The notes under the pieces: generated by a model
Database searches by the model: none
What the model saw: the letters and a program-made list of their open reading frames with translations, nothing else
Told to the model about the DNA's origin: nothing
From: Dipylidium caninum
Lineage: Eukaryota; Platyhelminthes; Cestoda; Cyclophyllidea; Dipylidiidae
Length of the DNA: 64,000 nt
Assembly (NCBI GenBank): GCA_017562135.1
Contig: QEYB01000448.1
Span: 2,604,001-2,668,000, forward strand
Reading direction: 5' to 3'
Made by a program: the position numbers and the translations under genes
In this document: one piece after another, positions 56,201 to 64,000 of the stretch
Position numbering within the stretch: the first letter of the stretch is position 1
Layout of the letters: the number at the start of each line of letters is the position of its first letter

Positions 56201-58822
56201 GGGAGTACTAAATGCCTTGTCACTTAGTCAAGTGGGAGAATGAAGTGATGCTTACTTGCCATTTCAATTGGGGGTTTCGAGAAAACCTCGCCAAGGGGAA
56301 TGATAGCCCAGCCGAAAGAGGGCTCTAAGTCGCCAGTGATTTCAGGAGATCGGCTCAAAATCTCCACACGCAGTGGCTCCTCGATAAGACGGGACCTGAA
56401 CTGAAGTGATTTTGCGAGAAAAAGGCGAAAAAAATAATTAGCCCTTTAGCTGCGACTTTCTAGATGGGAACAATGGAGAAAGGACGTTTCAATGCAGAAA
56501 AGTGTAATCAAAAGGTCAATTTAGCTAAACTGATTTGACAGAAAATGTCATGACATGTAAAATGCATACCCAGAGTAGGACAAGTGTACAGCGTACTAGC
56601 TTGAATAACATATATTTTCAGACGTAATGGTAAAGAATGAAGGTTACTTCTCTAGAGGGCGGCGAATTCTGAGAAAAAACATAGAATGACCATTTTCCTT
56701 CATTAACTACCTCGTTCAGTTCACGATACCGTATATGCCATAAGTGAGTGAACCCCTTTTAGCGTTATTATATGGAATGTAATAAAGGCATTTTAAACAT
56801 GGTTTTATTCAATTTTTATTTCCACTGCCTGAATTCCCACAGATGATGGTGATGCTAAAACTACACCACATGCATAAGTGGTAAAAAACACCATAGCAGA
56901 AGGTAAAATGTGCAACATCAGTATCCTCCAAATTATGGAAAATTTGCAATATTTGACAACTAACTTCCAGAAAATCGGCAGCCAGCTCAAAAGCACAGTA
57001 TCCTTGAGAGAAGTGCCCTGCCTCTTTCGAAGAAAACCGTACGGGTGGAAGTGTCATTATGGGATTAGTGGTTCCAAAAAGAGGATAGACGTACCTAGAG
57101 CAAATAAAACATATCTAACATGAGTTAACTCACTTAGCGTAAACATAGAACTCCTTCGAGGGAGGCGGCTCATGATAAGCTCTGATTGTCTTCAACTCAA
57201 TGACATAGCAAAAGCGATGCAATTGGGCACTATCATCTATGTAATTCGTGGGCAATTGAGGAGCAGTTGTTTTCGAAGTAACTGGTTGTTCCGAGGGTAT
57301 CGTCTCAGAGGTTGAATTCTGATATGTACGTATTTGACCTAGGTCGGAGCTAATATTCGTTGTTCGCGGAGGATTAAATCCATTACTCTAAAAGTGAACA
57401 AACTAATTCGTAATTGAAATATTTGAGAAAGCGGTAGTTGCCGTGGAAGAAAATATAAACTTACAAAATGGCGTTTTTCCTTAATTGGAGAAGTTGGCGG
57501 ATTGTCATGTAAGTTGAAGATTATATTTCGACAAGATAAATCGAAAAACAACCGGTGTGCTACTGCAACCAACTTGAGAGGAATGTAACTGTTGAAAGGT
57601 GAAATGTGATAATATACAATATTTTTAAATTATGATCGTCAATATCAAGCTCACTGTAAATGGTACTTCCACTGAAAGAGGGTAGTTTGCGTTAGAATCT
57701 ATTAATTCAGTTAACCTTTGCAAGTTTCCTTGACAATATCCTATCTGCGTTTGATCCATGAAAAGCAAAACTTCGAACAGATTGGCTTTCGAAAAGCATT
57801 CTCTAATAGCCTCTTTAGTCGACCTAACCGACGTGAAACACCGAATTTCACTTCTAACCTGATTAAAAACTTGCACTGGTCTTCAATTAACTTGGTACAA
57901 TCATCCTCTTTGAAGTCCCATCCAAATAAATCAGTATCAAAAAATCGAAGAGTCAATTTAAACCTAGAATCAGATGATACTTTAGGAAGCAGAAGATTGG
58001 CAAATTGTGGGACTGAGACAAAAGCAATTGAAATTAGAAGGCATTCGTGGGCGGAGTTTGTATCTCCGATTTGAAAACCTTCAATCAGTTGATCTTCAAA
58101 ATTTTCTACAAAATGTTGCATCACCAACGGCGTGGAATTTAAGTTGGCTGACAATTTAGGACTGCTCGAACTAAATTGATCGATATAAAGGCCGCAATAG
58201 ATTTCTGGAGCAGGTCGCAGCCTGGAGTTCAGCACTTGAAACCACTTGAAGAATTTGTGTTCAGTGATTGAGCGGACATCCAAAATGATGTAACCCACAG
58301 TATCCCTTGAGTTCAAGGAAGTATTCCCATCAACAGTAAAAATTAGCAATTTTATGGAAGTGCGTTGAAGTCGATATTGTTTTAGAGCGGAACGAGCGAC
58401 TTCCCAAGCAAGTTCCTGTTCAAACTGTGGACTTGGGACGAGAGGAACAGGATCAGTTGCAAGTACTTCATGATCCAACTTGGCTTCAACGACTATATTA
58501 GTTGTTGGTCTGTCAATAAAGTTCCTGCCTGTTAAGTAAATAACAATCAAATCTCGTACCTGATAATATGATTAAAGCAAACCACGACGACAACCAACTA
58601 ATAGTTAATGATGTTTAGTACTAGTAGTACTAGCACTTGTAAAAACAGAATTCGTCCATGTAATACAATGATTCTGATAAGTCTAACGGTGGAAGGCGCA
58701 AATAATAAAAAAATTGCTACATATGAAGAATAGCTAAAATAGTGTGATCAAGTGTAAAAGAAAAGCGGAAAACCACCTGATATTACAGAAACCACAAGCA
58801 AACACCGTCCTGTGCGAGGCAT
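53287..58822 (-). CDS. CEP120: CEP120 centrosomal protein (full-length copy with frame breaks in exons 9 and 11)
   Basis: Exons: 58777-58822, 57859-58528, 57655-57823, 57465-57572, 57134-57387, 56965-57094, 56256-56400, 56089-56186, 55727-55970, 55279-55512, 54176-54635, 53287-53509, about 927 codons (human 986). The first C2 domain has VVEAKLDHEVLATDP, FEQELAWEV and DTVGYIILDVR. A second C2-like domain follows, then a third containing HRFCYVIELKTIRAY, NPIMTLPPV and YCAFELAADF. A coiled coil (FAEEWKRREDERESL, RYKELWTRALQE) and the terminal LREERECLLASGAY complete the family order. CEP120 drives centriole assembly and elongation. Exon 9 needs at least two frame changes near 55850-55870 and probably one near its start. 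Exon 11 needs one near 54320. Elsewhere phases fit, including a 35-nt intron at 57824-57858. These are assembly indels or early decay; sequence alone cannot decide. Confidence 0.85.
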
Positions 58823-60133
58823 TCAAGTGACGAATGGGATTTGAAAGAATCAATGGCGGTAGGATATGTGGGTGCTCATATCTGCGTATCTCGAGTAATT
58901 ATTATGGACGGCGCTATTGGAGAGCAATGAGCAGAGTAGCTAAATAACAAGACATAGATAACTGCCACGTATGAACTATCCGAAATGGCAAACTTTACCA
59001 GAAATAATAACAGATTGTGTCTCCTAATAAAGAATATATAGAGCGCATGATAACCAAATAACAGCGATGTTCCGGGGAAAAATATTTATGGAGCAATTGA
59101 AAGCAAGCCACGAAAATCCACAGATGGTAAAATAACCAGAAAGGTGTTAACCAGCCGAAGACCCAATTGGCTCGAGCTGGACACGTTCGGAAAACCCACC
59201 GTCAACAAAATTTGTCACGAATATAAAATATAAACAAAAGCTGTAGTAGGTGTGTTGAAATCTTTAAAGTCTCAAGTCTAATCATTATTTAAGAAGCAGG
59301 TTATCACAGTAAATTGGGTAGCCTTTGCAGTCTTGTCAGATGGTCACTGCGGTAACTTTTCAGTTAAGTGACGCGAAGGATTTCCTAACTTATTCGGAGC
59401 ATTTTTATAATTTATAGGACGTGTTGTTGCAAGTACATGTAATTCATTTGGTCCATGGGCGTTTTAGCATTAACAAAAGTTTACATTAGGCCATACTTGC
59501 AAGCTCGAGAAACCCCTTACATGTTCTGACCCCTAAGCAGCCCAATCCAGCTTCGAACAGACCCCCCGCAAATCTCAAATCCAATCTCCCCCGCCCGTAC
59601 TTGTAAACTGGAAACAATCGGACCTCGCTGTTGCGTATCACTTCCCCCCTCCTTCTACCTACGCACACGACTTAGGCAGCTCCATGGAGATGACTCCGAG
59701 GACAGAACATACTCGCGGCCCAAACCATGGAACAAAACACGAATAACATTGAAACAGCCCGTACGCCTCGTAAGAGGGCTAATAGTTCCACCCCCGCAAG
59801 TAATGGCATAACCTAAACGAAGCCTGGAAATACACAACTCGCAGATAGCAAGCCTAAGTCATGATGAGTGCCTCTCACCCCTTGGAGGTTAGACGTTAGA
59901 GCAGACAAAGGACGCTCTGCACTTTGCGAGATCAAACACCAGGGATTAGGGCCTAATTATATCAAGCGCATTTGTATCTGATGATGGATTCAATTAAAAA
60001 TCAGTTAGCCGGGAGCGCAATTTAAGTGGATTTGTAAAACGATTAACAACACAAAGGCATTGGACGTTATGTGCCAGAACAATCGAGTTAAGCGGAACAA
60101 AAGTATAAATTATTAAAAAAGAACGGAATGTCT
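58823..60133. other. Spacer between CEP120 and its C2-only paralogue
   Basis: Mostly AT-rich, with a distinctly GC-richer block at about 59.5-59.95 kb whose short frames show no motif. The block may be an inserted repeat. The CEP120 promoter must lie here, since exon 1 starts at 58822. No gene was recognised. Confidence 0.4.
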
Positions 60134-60637
60134 TTAACAGAGGTCGATATAAAGACCGCAGCAAACCACCGGACGCCGTTCAGCACGGGTATCTAGGATT
60201 GGACGCCACGTGTACAATCTCTTTTGGGTAGCTTCCCGCAGGTCCAAAACGATATACCCAAGCATATCCCTCGTTCTCGGACAGTTTTCTCCATGAATAG
60301 TATAAAAATTTAGTTTTATAGAGCGACGATACAAACGGAAAAGTCTGAGGCTTTTTCTGTCGAGGTCCCACGCCAATTCCTGTTCAAATCTAGGATTTTT
60401 TTCGTGTCTTATGGGATGAGTGCAGAGTATCTTAGAACCCAGTTTCGCCTCTGCAAGTACACAGGCTGTGGGTAATTCTTCGAAATCCTCTCCTGTATTG
60501 TAAACAACACAGGAGAATATTAGAAATTATACCGTTCCACAACCGGTAGTATTTCTCACTAAATCAAACTCCTGTTTCCCAAACAACTCACCTGATATCA
60601 GAGATAAAACAAGTAAGCGACGATCTTTCCGAGACAT
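60134..60637 (-). CDS. Stand-alone CEP120 N-terminal C2-domain protein (partial tandem duplicate)
   Basis: Two exons (60592-60637 and 60134-60492) encode 134 residues starting MSRKDRRLLVLSLISG. The layout copies the first two exons of CEP120. Exon 1 is 46 nt in both, the intron falls after the same Gly codon in phase 1, and shared blocks include AEAKL, FEQELAW, RRSIKLNFYT (full-length copy: RTSIKLLIFT), GYIVLDLRE and CGLYID. Immediately after CGLYID the paralogue reads Leu-Cys-stop, whereas the full-length gene continues with a Ser-rich linker. The frame is intact and both splice sites are canonical, so it looks like a functional gene encoding a single C2 domain. It has clearly diverged from its neighbour, so the duplication is not recent. 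The C2 domain of CEP120 binds tubulin and microtubules; this product might compete or act alone, which is speculation. Confidence 0.8.
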
Positions 60638-61880
60638 TTTAGAAGTGAAGCTTGCGGGGAAACACCGTCTTCAAATTAGGGCGCTTTCATGGTAGGACAC
60701 CCTAAAGTATGACATTAATTTTACTCCCGTATGATAAGTCTTACCTGCGTGAGTTGCTCACTGTTAAGTTGGATATATTTGTTTAAACTATTTTCAGACG
60801 TGAGCTAAGGCACTAAGGTAGGCTAATGTTGGTACAACTTTTCTAAGTTAAAACCCTTTTTCTGTACTACAGGTTGGAAAATTAGCACTTCTATACACCA
60901 TCACGGATAAACAATCTGCAAATTAAACACTTGCCATTGTACTTGAAAGCACCAGCAAGGGACCGCCGAGCGCTTCAAATAGAAGCCGCAGACGAGGGCC
61001 ACCCGGTTGCGCTGACTGCAATTGAGGTGCGCGAATTTAGGTCAGTTAAACAAACACTGATATCTCGTTACCGTTTTCACAGGCTTGGTGTACGACAGGT
61101 ATTTAATGTACCACTTGTCTATAGGAGTACTTTATTTAAATTGAAATATGAATAGGCTGAACCAACGTGCATTTTACACATGGCTGTAATCTTTTCTACC
61201 TCACATTAAAAAATAAGATAACACTGATGTGTCGCATAAACCCTTGGCCTTATTTCGCGCAATGTTATAGTAATGAAACAACCAGTTCATGGCTTTCAAA
61301 TTTAAGTCAAAACTGTGATCTCTATTTTTCGTCCCATTTTCAAATTCCCTTCGGGTACAGTCTCCTCGAAAGTTTCAAAGTTACCTTCAGCCCGTCGAGA
61401 AGCACTTTTCTTATTTTTAACTTCGTTGCGTATTTGACTTCTGTGGGCAATTTCAAGTACAAGCGCTCAGGAAACTAACAAAGTTGCCAACTTTGATCCC
61501 TTTTACTCCAATAGGTTTGTCGCCTTTTGGAGTGCATCAAACGAAACTGTCAACGGTGCGTAGTGAACAATTATTTCAATCATCCGCCTGTATGTTTTCA
61601 TTATATTACTCGGGGAATATCGTTGTTCATCCAAATATATGAGGATGTGCATTCTGTAGTCGAAAAGCGTGAATTTATGAGCGCTTAGAAGTGTTGTCAA
61701 ACTAACCTAGATAGTGTTTTCTCCGATCATGCTTCTCTGTGACTTAGCATATCAAAATGCGGAAAATTGCTATTTAACTTCGCGGAATTTTCGACTTGAT
61801 TTGAGTCCAATTCTGCGTGGCTAAGCTCCTCACGCTACGTGGTGTTAAAGCACCATGCTATATTTATACGATAGTCTTGC
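60638..61880. other. Upstream region of the C2-only gene, with repeat copy
   Basis: AT-rich sequence with no recognised exon. The plus-strand frame at 61167-61478 overlaps one arm of an inverted repeat and is probably not a gene. Confidence 0.4.
61292..61404 (+). repeat. Inverted repeat, left copy
   Basis: About 113 bp running from CAAATTTAAGTCAAAA to the CCCGTCGA block. It closely matches the reverse complement of 62630-62752. Both copies also stay open in one frame (shared residues NLSQN, FGYSL, ESFKVTF). They lie about 1.2 kb apart in opposite orientation. Confidence 0.75.
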
Positions 61881-61884
61881 CAGT

Positions 61885-62115
61885 GCTCTACTTTTCCCTC
61901 AATTAAACCTACTCATGCGTTTAAGGCCCTTCGAAAAGAGGTTGGAGTCACCGCCTCGGAGGAAGCCGAGTCCATCATCACTTGGGGGTATCGGCTGATG
62001 AGCCGGTTTCGACCCATCCTGTCGAGTTAGAGGGACGCTGCAGACCCAGTTTCTAGTAAGCCTACTGGCCTTCACCAACCCTAGAAGAGCACTCCGCCAC
62101 CGCGCCGACATTCCA
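61885..62115 (-). repeat. Possible tRNA-derived SINE-like element
   Basis: A GC-richer block in AT-rich surroundings. On the minus strand it contains TGGCGGAGTGC, resembling a Pol III A box, near 62100. GGGTCGAAACC, close to the B-box consensus, follows about 90 nt downstream. A five-base-pair hairpin (CGGCT/AGCCG) lies next to the B-box-like site. No tRNA cloverleaf could be drawn. This is a candidate only; copy number elsewhere in the genome would decide. Confidence 0.35.
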
Positions 62116-62629
62116 TATTCCTAGAAGAACGCCTGCACGCAGTGCACCAACTCCCTCTATGAGAAGCTCTCAAAATTTCGGCGGCAATATTTATGGTAGG
62201 AGGTAACACCAGAAAATACCAAAAATGAAAACCATCTTTGACTTATCAGTACTCCAAATGAAATGTGAGGCAGGGTGGCGTGCGACAGTCTTTCAACGTA
62301 ACGCGTTCACCATTTTGTGAAATCTACTGATGATGTTCAAACATTCAGTTTGAAAATCTCTGGAAAAGTAACGTTTCATCGTTTAACAAGAAGGCCCAGA
62401 CCATTCATTTACTTAGAACCTCCATTATTACCCATTATTTCTACCAGAAATTCGAAGTCAACCTAAATTATTTAATGCGATTGGTACCCAAATCCAGTAC
62501 ACAAATAGCATGATTCTCGATTTTCTTGTACGGGAGGACTTGGAACTTGCTGGACGTGGAGGTGAACTTCGAGGCTGAAACGCCCTAAGGTTGGAAAAAG
62601 TTTATTTCTGCCTTGACGTGAAAATATCA

Positions 62630-62752
62630 TGCTACGACTTTCGACGGGGTTGAAAGTAACCTTAAAACTTTCGATGAGACTGTAGCCGAAGTGAAGTTGA
62701 AAGTGGGACAGAAAAAAGAGATCATAATTTTGACTTAAATTTAAAAGCAGTG
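62630..62752 (-). repeat. Inverted repeat, right copy
   Basis: Minus-strand counterpart of 61292-61404. Similarity spans TTTAAATTTAAGTCAAAA through the CCCCGTCGAAAG block and falls off on both sides, so it looks like a dispersed repeat fragment rather than a long duplication. Confidence 0.75.
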
Positions 62753-64000
62753 AATCGGCTATCTCAGGTGGGCGCAAGTGGGCTGAGGGGCTCCCCAACT
62801 CTCACTCAAATTGGGTATGGGCAAGGAGGCGCCTCGAGACTTTGTAGCCACATTAGACTGGCTTTTAACGCGCTCCCACCGTTGTCAGCACATTTACTGC
62901 CCCCTCCACCGGGCGTGATTTGAGAGTCAAAACATTAAGGCGTCTCAACCAACCGGTCAGGCGTGGAAAGTGATAACAGAAATTGAAGTAGAAGTGACTT
63001 GAGAGGAGCGGCTTTCCGCTTCTCAGGACTCATGTTCAGGCGCTGGGCGGGCTAGTTGGCGGTCTATTCGCAGACAAGTGTTCCCACATCCACCTGCTGG
63101 CGAATTAAACCTTCGCCCTCGCGAATTATTTAGGCTGCGGGAAAAATTGGGGGCTAGGACGAAGATAACCGCTAAAGGGACTTGGATTTACGGTATGTGT
63201 TTATGTCTCAGCGAGTAACATTGTAAGGGAGTTGTTCTGGCCTGAATATGCTTTTCTTCTGGAAGGGAAGGAGGTGGGGCTTTTTTAAGAAAGTCCTATT
63301 TCCCTACATGAGATGGCGAGATGTGGCCGAGGCCAAGAAAGGCGTGCGGCGGGTTGTGGACTGCAGCAGCGGGGATGACTGCCTAGCTTATCGCGGCCGA
63401 GGATTTTCGGAACGTCGAAGAGCGCCGCATGCCGCTGGTGGATGATGAGGGGGGAAGGACGACGCCAAAACCATCCTGCAGGGGGGAGAGGAGGAGAAGC
63501 GATTATGCCTCCATGCCGTTCCCCTTTGCGATGTAAATGTAGCTGAAGTACATTTAACTGGAATACGACTTTTCGTAGCCTATGAAGGAGTGCAGGTAGA
63601 AAAATCCCACAATGCCGATGAGCGTCAGCGGTGAATACTCCTGACGGCATTTAGGATTCCTTAACTGGCCCAAGTTAACCCTATTGACCTCGACGTGGGA
63701 GACGATGAGGCGATCAGACCCGTCCACTGACGCGAAAATTAAGAGCCACATCGTCTCCATCCTTCTAAATTTATGGCGCTGAGGCCATTTATTTAAATAT
63801 TCCCCCTAGGGAATCCACTGCCTATGTGGGTCCGCCATAAATCACCGCTCACGACCATGTGTTCGCACCATTCGCGTCGAATAACGGCGACATTGGGAGT
63901 GAGGGGACAGACTTCGCAACTGTGCCGGAACGGCTGGCGTGGGTTTGCTTTACTGACGACCCAGCCTCCGGCGGGGACAAACTTACGTGGAGGATTTCCT
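62753..64000. other. End region of the window
   Basis: Contains mixed GC-rich stretches and a minus-strand open frame at 63554-63760, described separately. No other feature is supported. Confidence 0.35.
63554..63760 (-). CDS. Small open frame with one hydrophobic segment (possible terminal exon)
   Basis: A 68-codon frame starts METMWLLIFASVDGSD and contains a hydrophobic segment (LTLIGIVGFFYLHSFIGY) near its C-terminus. An AG preceded by AAATTT lies four bases before the ATG, so it could be a 3' exon of a gene beginning beyond the window rather than a complete small protein. I do not recognise it. Confidence 0.3.
   Translation of the reverse strand: METMWLLIFASVDGSDRLIVSHVEVNRVNLGQLRNPKCRQEYSPLTLIGIVGFFYLHSFIGYEKSYSS

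Noticed and set aside
58529..58558. Upstream extension of CEP120 exon 2 (VRDLIVIYLT)
   Set aside because: It resembles the family N-terminus by chance of hydrophobic residues. The acceptor at 58529-58530 joined to exon 1 at 58777 gives the correct phase, and the paralogue has the same structure.
61985..62035. Possible hammerhead ribozyme (CTGATGAG beside TTTCGAC)
   Set aside because: A hammerhead needs CTGATGA and GAAA on the same strand. Here CTGATGAG is on the plus strand while CGAAAC is on the minus strand, so the core cannot form.

Overview
This window is eukaryotic nuclear DNA. Every recognisable gene is split by GT-AG introns. Many of the introns are extremely short (32, 35, 36, 41 and 42 nt), and the proteins are animal cell-biology proteins. 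Tiny introns, compact spacing (about nine genes in 64 kb) and a secreted cathepsin L suggest a flatworm, probably a parasitic one (tapeworm or fluke). The species is an inference; no sequence search was possible. All gene models were built by hand from splice signals, codon phase and remembered family motifs, and phases agree across nearly all exons.

Layout. 1.5-6.7 kb (+): a single-pass membrane protein with two immunoglobulin-like domains; its 5' end is not resolved. 7.9-9.7 kb (-): FRG1. 11.6-30.3 kb (+): a complete 31-exon Scribble gene (leucine-rich repeats, four PDZ domains, 1,697 codons without a break), divergent from FRG1, with a dead mariner copy in one intron. 33.1-35.3 kb (+): F-actin capping protein alpha (7 exons, 301 aa). 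36.8-39.5 kb (-): cathepsin L (4 exons, 335 aa). 41.8-44.8 kb (-): an unrecognised secreted protein (8 exons, 389 aa). 46.2-51.3 kb (-): DNAJC2/zuotin (12 exons, 594 aa). 53.3-58.8 kb (-): CEP120 (12 exons) with at least two frame breaks. 60.1-60.6 kb (-): a two-exon gene encoding only the first C2 domain of CEP120, made by partial tandem duplication. 61-64 kb: repeats and one small weak ORF.

The genes do not form a pathway. Scribble (cell polarity) and capping protein (cortical actin) both act on epithelial architecture. DNAJC2 (ribosome-associated chaperone), FRG1 (RNA-associated nuclear protein) and CEP120 (centriole assembly) are housekeeping. The Ig-like protein, cathepsin L and the unknown secreted protein are surface or secreted products and lie in visibly GC-richer DNA than the housekeeping genes.

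Most interesting: the stand-alone CEP120 C2 paralogue beside a frame-disrupted full-length CEP120; two GC-AG introns in adjacent Scribble PDZ exons; the unrecognised secreted protein, whose stop codon lies inside its AATAAA signal and which carries a tandem 16-bp palindrome in an intron; and an inverted repeat pair flanking a possible tRNA-derived SINE.
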